A DNA stretch of 23,588 bases from CALZKI01 sp045124055 (GCA_045124055.1 JBGVKZ010000002.1:1-23588); one strand, 5' to 3'; shown: positions 13,818 through 22,464, counted from the stretch's first letter. The notes: generated from the letters alone by a model not told the origin. Numbers and translations are program-made.

Positions 13818-15491
13818 TTATTTATATTGATATTCCCCGGTAAGTCTTTGTTCAAACTCTGCCAGTGTTAACGGCTTGTCATACAAATATCCCTGTACTG
13901 TGGAACAACCAATGTTTTTTAGAAAATCTACCTGTGTTTTGGTTTCTACGCCTTCTGCAACTACCTTGAAACCAAGTTTATGTACCATATTTACGATACT
14001 ACTAAGTAAAATCTTAGTCTTTTCTTCTTCGCTATCCAATCGTTTTGAAAAGCTCTTGTCTAATTTCACATAATCTACGTTCAAATCTGTCAATAAATTC
14101 AGTGAAGAATAACCAGTTCCAAAATCATCGATAGACGTATGGATTCCCTGGTCTTTCATAGTATTAATAAATCTTGATAAGTTATCCTGATTGTCATAAC
14201 CTGACATTTCTGTCAACTCTATTTCCAAATATGCCGGATCTATTTTATACCTATCTATAATCGTCATAATTTCTTGTGCAAGTCGTGGATTTCTCAGATG
14301 GATTCTGGAAAAATTCACAGAAACTCGCACCGGTTTTATTCCTCTGTCAATCCAGCTGCATATCGTTTTACATACCTGGTCGAATACATAAAAGTCCAGC
14401 GTACAAATCGTTCCCTCAGCTTCTAAAACAGGGATGAAATCCATTGGTGGAACTACTTTTCCCTTTTTAATCCAGCGGACCAGGGCTTCACAGCCACATA
14501 AGGTATTATTTAAAATATTGACCTTTGGCTGATAATATACTTCAAATTCTCTCTTGGCAATCGCCTCTGGGAATAAAGCCGAAATTTCTTTACTCTGGTG
14601 TTGTTTTTTGGTCATAGAATAGTCAAAGAAAACATAATCATCTCCCAGACCTCTAGCTTCACTTACCGCCACGTCCACGTGTCCCATAACGTCTCTTATG
14701 TTATCCCCTGGCTGAATATTGTAAATACCGGCTCTAGCACCCATTTTAATGTATTTTGTATCTGCTCCGGTATGCACAAAAATATCTGAAATATACTTTA
14801 GAAAATCTTCCACCCTGTTGTCATGTATCAGAGCCAAAAAGCTATCTCCTCCGATACGGGCAACTACTTCATCATGTAAAATAAATCTATCTAAGGCTCT
14901 TGCATAATCGCGTAAAATATCATCACTTCTTCTGTTAGAAAGAGTTCCGTGAATAAACTTAAAATTCTTAAGATTTACACAAATTCCGTGGTATCCTGCA
15001 AAGGTTCCATTTTCTTCCAGTATTCTTACAAAATCATATAATCCTGGAAGATTCGGTATACCGGTTACATTATCCACTATAACCGCTTTTTTAATCAAAT
15101 CAATAAGTCTTGCTCTACCGCAAATAAAGAAAATCGCTCTGGATAAAATCTCTATATCCTCTTTTTCTTTTTCCTTCCACTCATAATCTTTTCTTGGAAA
15201 CATACGAATCAAAATATGCCCGTGTTCCGTTGTCTCATATGGGAATTGTAAAGGTGTGGGAGCACAATCACCCATCTTGCAATATATCGGATAGTCCACG
15301 CGGCAGCCTTCCACATCATAAATGCTTGCTACTGCGTCTACACGAATATCCAACCTTCCTAAACGTAAGTCGTCTGCAATAAACTCAATTCCCCTGCTCA
15401 TTTTCTCAAAACAATCTGTTGCTGAAGTAATGTCATCTAAAAATACTTCATAAAACTTTTTGTAATTGTCGCTGAACAATATATGTTCCAC
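13818..15491 (-). CDS. GGDEF(degenerate)-EAL c-di-GMP phosphodiesterase
   Basis: 557 residues from a GTG at 15491; AGAGGTG lies about ten bases upstream. TTG at 15497 is an alternative and no early ATG exists. Residues 1-130 are a GAF-like sensor region, about 140-293 a GGDEF domain with the altered loop GGDSF (214-218), and about 303-548 an EAL domain. The EAL signature is EALVRW (from 335), with NFSRIHL, ELTEM, DDFGTGYSS (455 onward), YVKLDKSF and the catalytic AEGVET (Glu513) all present, so it should hydrolyse c-di-GMP to pGpG. The GGDSF domain is probably inactive and may bind GTP as a regulatory input. Upstream of the diguanylate cyclase, it has its own promoter. Confidence 0.94.
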   Translation of the reverse strand: MEHILFSDNYKKFYEVFLDDITSATDCFEKMSRGIEFIADDLRLGRLDIRVDAVASIYDVEGCRVDYPIYCKMGDCAPTPLQFPYETTEHGHILIRMFPRKDYEWKEKEKEDIEILSRAIFFICGRARLIDLIKKAVIVDNVTGIPNLPGLYDFVRILEENGTFAGYHGICVNLKNFKFIHGTLSNRRSDDILRDYARALDRFILHDEVVARIGGDSFLALIHDNRVEDFLKYISDIFVHTGADTKYIKMGARAGIYNIQPGDNIRDVMGHVDVAVSEARGLGDDYVFFDYSMTKKQHQSKEISALFPEAIAKREFEVYYQPKVNILNNTLCGCEALVRWIKKGKVVPPMDFIPVLEAEGTICTLDFYVFDQVCKTICSWIDRGIKPVRVSVNFSRIHLRNPRLAQEIMTIIDRYKIDPAYLEIELTEMSGYDNQDNLSRFINTMKDQGIHTSIDDFGTGYSSLNLLTDLNVDYVKLDKSFSKRLDSEEEKTKILLSSIVNMVHKLGFKVVAEGVETKTQVDFLKNIGCSTVQGYLYDKPLTLAEFEQRLTGEYQYK

Positions 15492-15551
15492 ATTCAATAC
15501 ACCTCTTTTCAAATCTTATTTATTTCTTGTCTTATGAAAACATATATTTTT

Positions 15552-15580
15552 ATTGTACGCCTGATTTTTTTTGAAGTCAA
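15552..15580 (-). promoter_or_regulatory. Promoter of the EAL gene
   Basis: TTGACT (revcomp at 15575-15580), exactly 17 bases, then TACAAT (revcomp at 15552-15557). It predicts a start near 15545 and a leader of about 54 bases. It is the best-matching promoter in this part of the window. Confidence 0.7.
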
Positions 15581-15596
15581 TGTGCATACTTGAAAT

Positions 15597-15698
15597 GTGT
15601 CTATAAAAACATTTACAATTAGTGGAAAAAAAGTAACTTTAAAAGATGTCGCTCGTAAAGTGGGTGTAAGTTTTACTCAAAACAATAACCCGCAGTAG
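15597..15698 (+). pseudogene. Relic of a LacI-family regulator N-terminus
   Basis: On the plus strand one open frame of 33 codons includes KVTLKDVARKVGVSFT (15630-15677), which matches the first helix-turn-helix of LacI/GalR repressors (consensus V-T-L-K-D-V-A-x-x-A-G-V-S). Identity ends after the S-F-T; instead of the expected T-V-S-R-V-L-N the frame runs into a stop at 15696-15698, inside the terminator hairpin of the opposite gene. There is no ATG, only a GTG at 15597 without a clear ribosome site. It lies back to back with the EAL promoter, the usual place for a divergent regulator. No other part of a LacI protein is seen nearby. Confidence 0.65.
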
Positions 15699-15719
15699 TT
15701 ACTACTACTACGGGTTATT
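15684..15719 (-). terminator. Terminator of the kinase/receiver operon
   Basis: Fifteen-position stem (15684-15698 with 15705-15719, one mismatch), six-base loop, followed on the minus strand by GTTTTG. The stem is strong and G+C-rich in the middle; the T run is interrupted. It is about 105 bases past the receiver gene. The plus strand also carries TTTGTTT, so it may work in both directions. Confidence 0.65.
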
Positions 15720-15823
15720 TGTTTCTAAGGTCTTGCATCATAAAACTTTCGCACACCAATATTTTTCTAGAAAAAACAATACGGAATCAATTCGCCTTCT
15801 TCTTTCATTTTAAGGATTTCTTC

Positions 15824-16573
15824 TTACTTGCATTTCTGCTTTTCAAAAAAGTCATCGATTGCCTTCACAATCTGATTTGGCTCCATACTTTTTAGTAAGT
15901 AGCCTTCCGGCTTTAATTCTAATACTTTCATAATACTTTCTTTATCATTTTTTCCCGTTAAAAAAATGACCGGCACATCGCAAAATTCTGTTTCCGTACG
16001 AATCATCTCAAGTACCTGGCTGCCGTCAACAACTGGCATCTCATAGTCAAGTAATACTAAATCGGGTCTGTTGGTGGCAAGATATTTAATTGCCATAGCA
16101 CCAGAATTGGCTAAAATTACCTGATATTTGTCTTCCAGCCATCTTTTTACATTTCGAAGCATAACACCAGAATCATCTACCACAAGAATTTTCTTTTTAA
16201 TGTGTTTTCCGTGCTCTTTGATAAATTCGTCCATTTTCTTAGCACAGGCTTTTACATCGATAGGTCTTTCAAAGACTTCCTGAAGAATATGGTTCGGTAA
16301 AATTTCACGCAAAGCAGATGTCTCCTCGCCGATATAGAAGATTGGCAGGTCTTCCTCTACTGCCTTATCTCGCAGATATACGATTTCTTGTGTTTTATCG
16401 TTACCTTCGCCTTCCATATACAAAAGAACCACTTCAAATTCTTCTTTTAATTTTGAAATCTGCTGTATATCAAGTTCACAAGAAATTGGATTATAGTTTA
16501 ATTCTTTAATCTGTTCCATCATAGCTCTTGGTAAAAAACTATTTTTTTCCATTACAACTAAAATATTCTGCAT
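15824..16573 (-). CDS. CheY-like response regulator with degenerate plus intact receiver
   Basis: 249 residues, no output domain. Residues 1-118 fold like a receiver but have lost the acidic pair (Met8-Glu9) and the phospho-acceptor motif, so they are likely a protein-interaction domain. Residues 126-245 are an intact receiver: DD at 133-134, acceptor Asp176 in LLDYEMP, Thr206 in FLTGK and Lys227 in YLLKS. It follows the hybrid kinase by 23 bases and is probably co-transcribed, so it is the natural extra phosphate acceptor for that kinase. With no DNA-binding domain it must signal through protein contacts. ATG start; upstream AAAGGAATAAAGGC gives an acceptable site. Confidence 0.92.
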   Translation of the reverse strand: MQNILVVMEKNSFLPRAMMEQIKELNYNPISCELDIQQISKLKEEFEVVLLYMEGEGNDKTQEIVYLRDKAVEEDLPIFYIGEETSALREILPNHILQEVFERPIDVKACAKKMDEFIKEHGKHIKKKILVVDDSGVMLRNVKRWLEDKYQVILANSGAMAIKYLATNRPDLVLLDYEMPVVDGSQVLEMIRTETEFCDVPVIFLTGKNDKESIMKVLELKPEGYLLKSMEPNQIVKAIDDFFEKQKCK

Positions 16574-16596
16574 ATTGCCTTTATTCCTTTCTGCAA

Positions 16597-19500
16597 TTAT
16601 TCATGCATCTGATATTCTTTATCCGCTTTGATAAGGTCTATCATTACCTGGGCTATTTCTGGGTCAAATTGAGTACCCTTTCCCTTTTCTATTTCGCCCG
16701 AAACGGTTTCCTGTGGTAAAACATCTCTGTAGCTTCTCTTAGAAGTCATTGCATCATAAGCATCTGCCACTCCAATAATTCTGGCAAGTTCCGGAATTTC
16801 TTCTCCCTTCAAACCATCTGGATATCCTTTTCCATCATATCGTTCGTGATGATATCTGGCTCCAATGGCAATATCCGGTATTTCAGATATTTCCTTCAGA
16901 ATATTTCCGCCAATTCCCGGGTGGGTCTTAATGATTTCATATTCCTCATCCGTCAATTTAGCTGGTTTATTAATAATTTCTTTTGGAATACCGATTTTCC
17001 CAATGTCGTGTAAAAGAGCCGCATACTGAAGCTGTTCTAATTTTTCTCCAACATATTCCATCTCTTTCGCAAGCATAACGGAATACTTAGCTACTCGCGT
17101 AGAATGACCATTGGTATAGGAGTCTTTCGCATCAATAGTGTTAGCAAGAGCCTGAACCATCTGAAGCGACATACGTTCTACGCTCTGACGTCTTTTTTCC
17201 GCCACGTCGGTCTGTTTTTCCACTTCTTCTTTCAGGTTTTTCTGGAGATAAGATAATTCCAAAATACGTCTGATTCTCTGGAGAGCAACATCTTTTCTAA
17301 AAGGCTTTCGAATAAAGTCAATCGCACCTTCGCTAAAACCTTGCACCTCTGTATTTTCTTCTGCATCGGAGGTTAAGAAAACTACTGGTATTTCTGCATA
17401 CTCGCTGTTCTTTTTTAACTCTTGTATTACTTCGTGTCCGTCCATCTCTGGCATATATACGTCCAACAAAATAAGGTCTGGCTTATGTTTTTTTAACAAA
17501 ACAAAGGCCTCTTGACCAGATTGTGCTGCCATAACGTTATACTCATCTTGTAAAATAGTTTTAACCGCTTTGACATTAATCTCATCATCATCTATGAGCA
17601 TAATAATCGCTTTGCCTTCACAGATTTCTGTGTCCTCATTTTCATCGCTCAGTTCTGTACTCTCAGCCTTAAGCTCCTGACACATTTGTTCCGTCAGACT
17701 GATAATATCTTCCATCGCCACATCTGTCACGTAGATATCAAGCTGTTGTATCTTTTGTTTCATCGTTTCAGATACTTCATAGGTTTTTAGCTTTTGCATA
17801 GCCTTGTCGGCTTCATCTAGGTCAAAGCTATCTACTGCATCGTGTAGACATCTAAGTGTTTTTTCTATTTCTTCACAAGATACCTTATTTTGTAAGGTAT
17901 CCGTACTTTCTCCAAAGGCTGCCAAAATAGGTTTATAACTTCTGTATAATTTTAGCACTTTTGGTGTACGCTTTTCAATCTCCTGTATATTTTCTGCATT
18001 GCCAAGCTGCTCCAGTTGATAAAAAAGCTCGGAAAGTTCTAAAGCACCTATCATTCTTGCTGTACTCTTTAGTGCATGTACCTCTATGGTATAATCACGA
18101 ATCATACCTTCTTTTAGACAATTTTCTACTTTTGCACTCTTTGTATCAATGAGCTTATAAAAATCTCCCAGCAAATCATAGAAAAGCTCTTTTGAGCCGC
18201 AGTTTTTGATACCCTCATCTACATTTAGGCCTTCAATATCTGCTACCACTTCCTGCTCAGTCTCTATGTCTTCTCTCTCGTTCATAAGAACAAGTTCTTC
18301 CGGAAGCCATTTTAAAATACACTTGGTAATTTCCTTTAACTTAATTGGTTTTGCAACAAAATCATTCATTTTTTCTTTCACAAACAATTCTCTTGCTTCA
18401 CTGGTTGCATTGGCGGATAAAGCAATAATCGGAAGTTTCGCATAAACTTCTCCTTCTAAACTTCTGATAGCTCGTGTAGACTCAACTCCGTCCATAATGG
18501 GCATCATATGGTCCATAAATACAATGTGATATTTTTTTTCCTGCACCATTTGCAAAGCTTCTTTACCGTTTGTTGCAAAATCAATTTGCATTTTTAGTGG
18601 GGCTAAAAGTCCTTGTGCGACCTTTAGGTTCATTTCATTATCATCAACTACAAGGATTTTGGCTTCTGGAGCAATGAAATTCATTTCTTCTTTTTCAGCC
18701 GTATGCACTTCCATTTCTTCATGGTTTAAAAGCTGACAGAAATTTAAGCTATAAACTGGTTTATTTAATACTATTACATCCTTATAGATAGAATGTTCTT
18801 TCATCGGATTTTGGATAAGACTCAGAACACCCTTTGATTCCTTAATACTTTCTTTTTCTTCACTGGATACTTTTGTCATATCATCTGTAATCAAAAAATC
18901 GATATCTTTTACAGATACTGTGTCTAAATCTACCCACTCTACTGCATAGTAATCAGCTAGATCTATCAAATGTTTTTTTACCAAGGAATTTGTAACTTTT
19001 AATCCAATTTTATGCTTATCATTTTTTAATTTGGTGGCCACCCTGGCATCAGCAATTTTCTGAGGTATTGTGAAATAGAAAACACTTCCTTTTCCATATG
19101 TACTTGTAACCCCGATAGTACCGTGCATCAATTCTACCAGTTGTTTACAAATGGAAAGTCCCAAGCCACTGCCTTCTTTACGATGATTTTTTCTGATATC
19201 CACCTGTGAGAAGGAATCAAATAGTTTACTCATATCTTCTTCCTTGATTCCCTGTCCGCTATCTTCTACAAAAAATTGTAGTTCTGCATTTTCTTCATCG
19301 ATTTTGGACACTTTTACAGTTAATTTTACAAAGCCATTTTCTGTAAATTTAATGGCATTATTCATTAGATTAATAACAATTTGTCTAATACGTTGTACAT
19401 CGCCGTGAAGCTTGCGAGGAATATTTTTATCAATATCGTATAAAAGCTCTATTTTTTGATTTCCAATACGATTTAAGAAAATCATAGACAAATCGTGGAA

Positions 19501-20484
19501 CATTGACATTGGCTCATATTTATCTTCAATAATTTCCATTTTACCGGACTCAATTTTAGAGAAATCCAAAATGTCATTAATTATGGTCAGTAGTGCTTCT
19601 CCTGAACTTTTAATATTGTTGAGATATTCTCTTGTCTGTTTACTATGTTCCTCACGAAGCAAAATGTCTGTCATTCCCACAATGGCATTCATAGGGGTTC
19701 TGATTTCATGAGACATATTGGATAAAAAGAGGGACTTTGTTTCACTGGCCGCCTCTGCCTTCTGCTTCTCTATTGCCACTTCTATAACTTGTTCATAGTA
19801 ATATGCACGCTTATTTCCCTGCATAACCAACACGATAACAGTTACTGTCATAATAAATCCAGCAATACCCATCCACCACATAGTAACGGCAATCTGCTGA
19901 TTAATTAATTCTACATAAATATCCCATTCTTGCGTAATAGTCGTCGACATTCCATAGGTAATAATATAGGAAAAAATAATCATCAAAATTCCAACAATAC
20001 AAACCAGACTAAATTCCCATCTATGTAGGCGTCTACCTAACATTTTCTCCTCATATTCTCGACGCCAGTTCTTGCCTTTTTTCCAGAATGTAATGAGTAA
20101 AAGAAGGAAAACACCATATACCGCCAGAACATATTTTATTTCTCCCTGTTCTGTAAAGTCCAGTACCCTCAGTGGAATTTGCAAAATTGGAACAATAAGT
20201 CCATTCACAATACCTATAACTGGAAAAATTAAAAAATAGCCTCGCACTTTATTTTCCGTTCGAGCCAGACTTATATTCAAGCCACCTGCAAATACACAAT
20301 ATACCATACCTAAATTAGTACGCAATACCATAGTTAATAAGTAACCTATAATAAAATTAATTATATAAAACGTTCTCTGTTTTTGTTTTGGCAATCCCTT
20401 TTCCAAAAGTACATATCTTTCTACCATAAAAATAGATACAAATTGTAGGATATATTCCATAGATGCACCAATTAAATCTATCAT
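16597..20484 (-). CDS. Hybrid histidine kinase with REC, HPt, REC and HD-GYP domains
   Basis: 1295 residues from the second of two adjacent ATGs (20484; 20487 is three bases earlier and closer to AAGGAG). Numbering here counts from 20487. About six to seven membrane helices lie in 8-224, then HisKA (His260 in NMSHEIRTPMN), HATPase (N-box Asn377, VEDSGQGI, GSGLGLSICKQLV), a divergent receiver-like stretch (490-590) without an acceptor, REC1 (Asp659 in FMDHMMP), HPt (His804 in EVHALKS), REC2 (Asp1009 in LLDVYMP) and HD-GYP (HD at 1160-1161, RYHHERYDGKGYP 1211-1223). All catalytic residues are present. It can in principle sense at the membrane, relay phosphate His-Asp-His-Asp within one chain and control c-di-GMP hydrolysis at its C-terminus. 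A receiver gene follows 23 bases later. Confidence 0.95.
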   Translation of the reverse strand: MIDLIGASMEYILQFVSIFMVERYVLLEKGLPKQKQRTFYIINFIIGYLLTMVLRTNLGMVYCVFAGGLNISLARTENKVRGYFLIFPVIGIVNGLIVPILQIPLRVLDFTEQGEIKYVLAVYGVFLLLLITFWKKGKNWRREYEEKMLGRRLHRWEFSLVCIVGILMIIFSYIITYGMSTTITQEWDIYVELINQQIAVTMWWMGIAGFIMTVTVIVLVMQGNKRAYYYEQVIEVAIEKQKAEAASETKSLFLSNMSHEIRTPMNAIVGMTDILLREEHSKQTREYLNNIKSSGEALLTIINDILDFSKIESGKMEIIEDKYEPMSMFHDLSMIFLNRIGNQKIELLYDIDKNIPRKLHGDVQRIRQIVINLMNNAIKFTENGFVKLTVKVSKIDEENAELQFFVEDSGQGIKEEDMSKLFDSFSQVDIRKNHRKEGSGLGLSICKQLVELMHGTIGVTSTYGKGSVFYFTIPQKIADARVATKLKNDKHKIGLKVTNSLVKKHLIDLADYYAVEWVDLDTVSVKDIDFLITDDMTKVSSEEKESIKESKGVLSLIQNPMKEHSIYKDVIVLNKPVYSLNFCQLLNHEEMEVHTAEKEEMNFIAPEAKILVVDDNEMNLKVAQGLLAPLKMQIDFATNGKEALQMVQEKKYHIVFMDHMMPIMDGVESTRAIRSLEGEVYAKLPIIALSANATSEARELFVKEKMNDFVAKPIKLKEITKCILKWLPEELVLMNEREDIETEQEVVADIEGLNVDEGIKNCGSKELFYDLLGDFYKLIDTKSAKVENCLKEGMIRDYTIEVHALKSTARMIGALELSELFYQLEQLGNAENIQEIEKRTPKVLKLYRSYKPILAAFGESTDTLQNKVSCEEIEKTLRCLHDAVDSFDLDEADKAMQKLKTYEVSETMKQKIQQLDIYVTDVAMEDIISLTEQMCQELKAESTELSDENEDTEICEGKAIIMLIDDDEINVKAVKTILQDEYNVMAAQSGQEAFVLLKKHKPDLILLDVYMPEMDGHEVIQELKKNSEYAEIPVVFLTSDAEENTEVQGFSEGAIDFIRKPFRKDVALQRIRRILELSYLQKNLKEEVEKQTDVAEKRRQSVERMSLQMVQALANTIDAKDSYTNGHSTRVAKYSVMLAKEMEYVGEKLEQLQYAALLHDIGKIGIPKEIINKPAKLTDEEYEIIKTHPGIGGNILKEISEIPDIAIGARYHHERYDGKGYPDGLKGEEIPELARIIGVADAYDAMTSKRSYRDVLPQETVSGEIEKGKGTQFDPEIAQVMIDLIKADKEYQMHE

Positions 20485-20525
20485 CATTTTCTCCTTATTT
20501 TATACGGCAAACTAAATTAAATTCT

Positions 20526-20534
20526 ATTATAGCA
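20526..20534 (-). promoter_or_regulatory. Extended -10 promoter of the hybrid kinase operon
   Basis: The minus strand reads TGCTATAAT: a perfect TATAAT (revcomp at 20526-20531) with a TGn extension; the -35 region overlaps the terminator of the ABC operon and is weak. Leader about 35 bases. Confidence 0.55.
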
Positions 20535-20544
20535 TATAGATAAC

Positions 20545-20577
20545 TAAAAGGCAGAACCTTTTTTCAGATTCTGCCCT
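20545..20577 (-). terminator. Terminator of the ABC transporter operon
   Basis: Seven-pair stem GGCAGAA (20550-20556) with TTCTGCC (20569-20575), 12-base loop, then TTTTAG on the minus strand, 17 bases after the permease stop. Confidence 0.8.
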
Positions 20578-20593
20578 TAATTTTTCTTAATTT

Positions 20594-21364
20594 CTAGAGT
20601 TTTTTCTTATTTAGAATTGGAATACTTATAATCATACCCAGTACCCCTAATATTGCTGTAATAATGAATGCTGCTGTATATATTTCGACTTCTTCTACAC
20701 CGGTCAATAAAGATGTGGTATTCATTAAGGTTGTTGGCATATAGTCCGCTAATTTAGGTATCATTCCCATTATGTAAGATAATAGGAAAATTCCACCAGT
20801 TCCAAGTAAAACCATTGCACTATTTTTGAAAAGTGTAGAAAACAGGACGAGAAAGGCTATGGCAAAAATTCCAAGCAGCCACCAGCACATTGCCACTTCC
20901 ATTAAATTCTGTGCCACACTATTGTCCCAAAAATATGCATTGTATCCATAGGTAATTCCCCAATAAATAAAATAGCAAATGGTCCACGTTAGTACTAGCA
21001 ATATCCATTTTGCCAACACAACTTTATATCGAGCTAAGCCTTTTGTAAGAACTAAAATGAGAGAGCCCGTGTCGTATTCTTTCGTAAACAGGTTGCTACT
21101 TATTAATATAAATGCAATAAGTCCCATTGGTGCATTTTTTACAAACTGAGTCCATGAGGTCATTGCATCAACGGTAACTGTTGTTACTATAAGTCCTGAA
21201 TCTTTTAAACTTTCCGCTGTCATTTCCATAAGCCAGGGCGTCAGTTTTGCGATTGCTGGATTCATAATTCCCAGCATAAGAAATATCAAAACTAAAACCA
21301 GTAATCTACCTGAACGTACAATATCTAACCACTCTTTTTTAATAAAAGCTCCTAAAGATTTCAT
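20594..21364 (-). CDS. ABC-2 type transporter permease
   Basis: 256 residues with about six membrane helices (near 20-40, 75-92, 107-138, 155-185, 190-210 and 228-248) and the typical opening SLGAFIKKEWLDIVRSGR of ABC-2 permeases. The segment FTKEYDTGSLILVLTKGLAR after the second helix is the coupling-helix region of this family. It overlaps the ATPase gene by four bases (ATGA) and pairs with it as a two-subunit exporter. The substrate is not evident; such pairs with a MerR regulator often move peptides or drugs. Last gene of the operon. Confidence 0.93.
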   Translation of the reverse strand: MKSLGAFIKKEWLDIVRSGRLLVLVLIFLMLGIMNPAIAKLTPWLMEMTAESLKDSGLIVTTVTVDAMTSWTQFVKNAPMGLIAFILISSNLFTKEYDTGSLILVLTKGLARYKVVLAKWILLVLTWTICYFIYWGITYGYNAYFWDNSVAQNLMEVAMCWWLLGIFAIAFLVLFSTLFKNSAMVLLGTGGIFLLSYIMGMIPKLADYMPTTLMNTTSLLTGVEEVEIYTAAFIITAILGVLGMIISIPILNKKKL

Positions 21365-22260
21365 TTTTCTACCACCTCCAAAAACAGTTTTTCCAAATTT
21401 CCTTCCATTCGTTCTATTTTTGTAATGGCTATATTTTGTTCTACGATGAATCTTAAAATCTCGTTCATTCTTTGCTCTTTTCCTGTAAGAATAAGACTTC
21501 TAGCGTCTGTATTTTTACTGTCAGGAAATGCCACCAAAACTTTAGGCAAATCTTCTTTGTTTCTAAGTTCCAGATAAATGTCTTGGGAGGTGTTCATCTC
21601 ACTTATTTCTGCTATTTTGCCCTGCATCACCATTTTTCCATCGTTTAAGAATGCAACGTCGCTACAAATCCTTTCTACATCTGATAAAATATGTGTAGAA
21701 AACAAAATTGTGGTCTGTTCTTTTGCGGCAGAAAGTATATCCAAAATTTCCTTTCTTCCAACAGGGTCTAATGCCGAAGTCGGTTCATCACAAATAAGTA
21801 ATTTGGGACGATTTAGAAGTGCTTGGGCAATTCCAAGTCTTTGCTTCATTCCTCTTGAAAATCCTTTTATACGATGTTTTTCCGCTCCAAGTCCTACCAA
21901 ATCTAGCATTTCCTGACTTCGTTTCTTAATTTTCGCCCTAGGCATTCCAGTTATTTCGCCACAAAAACAAAGATATTCCATAGGTGTCATATAAGCATAA
22001 AATTCCGGTACATCCGGCAAATAGCCGATATAGCGGTTTGTCTTCGTCTGACCATAGGATACTTTTTCTCCATTTACCAAAATTTCTCCCGAGTCAGCTT
22101 CCAAAAGTCCTAACACCGTTTTCATAGTGGTAGTTTTTCCTGCACCATTTTTTCCAATAAATCCAAAAACGCTATGTTCTGGCACATTTAAACTGACGCC
22201 TTTTAGAACTTCTTTCTCTCCAAATCTTTTTTTCAGATTGTTGATTGTCAGCATATCCAT
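21361..22260 (-). CDS. ABC transporter ATP-binding protein
   Basis: 299 residues. Walker A GKNGAGKTTT (about 36-45), Q-loop region YLPDVPEFYAYMTP, signature FSRGMKQRLG, Walker B LLICDEPTSALDP and the switch His in STHILSD are all present. A C-terminal extension of about 80 residues after the core is usual for COG1131-type exporters. It energises the downstream permease. The first ATG directly follows the stop of the PLDc_N gene with AGAGG eight bases upstream; an ATG two codons later is also possible. Confidence 0.96.
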   Translation of the reverse strand: MDMLTINNLKKRFGEKEVLKGVSLNVPEHSVFGFIGKNGAGKTTTMKTVLGLLEADSGEILVNGEKVSYGQTKTNRYIGYLPDVPEFYAYMTPMEYLCFCGEITGMPRAKIKKRSQEMLDLVGLGAEKHRIKGFSRGMKQRLGIAQALLNRPKLLICDEPTSALDPVGRKEILDILSAAKEQTTILFSTHILSDVERICSDVAFLNDGKMVMQGKIAEISEMNTSQDIYLELRNKEDLPKVLVAFPDSKNTDARSLILTGKEQRMNEILRFIVEQNIAITKIERMEGNLEKLFLEVVEK

Positions 22261-22464
22261 TTACGAATCCTCTTTTCCCAAGGTCAAATATAAAATTGGT
22301 CCTATAAATTGCATACCTATAATCGCTACTAAAATCCAGAGCCCGCGGCTGCCACGTTTGTAGTTTTTATGTGTTAAAATATGGTGGATTGTATATCCTA
22401 ATAATCCAAATTCCACAATCGCAAGTGGAATAATAAATGGTAAAATTTCTTTAATTTCGCTCAT
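22261..22464 (-). CDS. PLDc_N-domain small membrane protein
   Basis: 67 residues from ATG 22464. AAGGGAG runs straight into the ATG at 22473, so the later ATG, at better spacing, is preferred. Two membrane helices (about 7-27 and 42-60) flank a basic loop, and the end PILYLTLGK matches the phospholipase D N-terminal-like (PLDc_N) family seen in immunity or transport operons of Firmicutes. It is probably an accessory subunit of the ABC exporter. Confidence 0.85.
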   Translation of the reverse strand: MSEIKEILPFIIPLAIVEFGLLGYTIHHILTHKNYKRGSRGLWILVAIIGMQFIGPILYLTLGKEDS

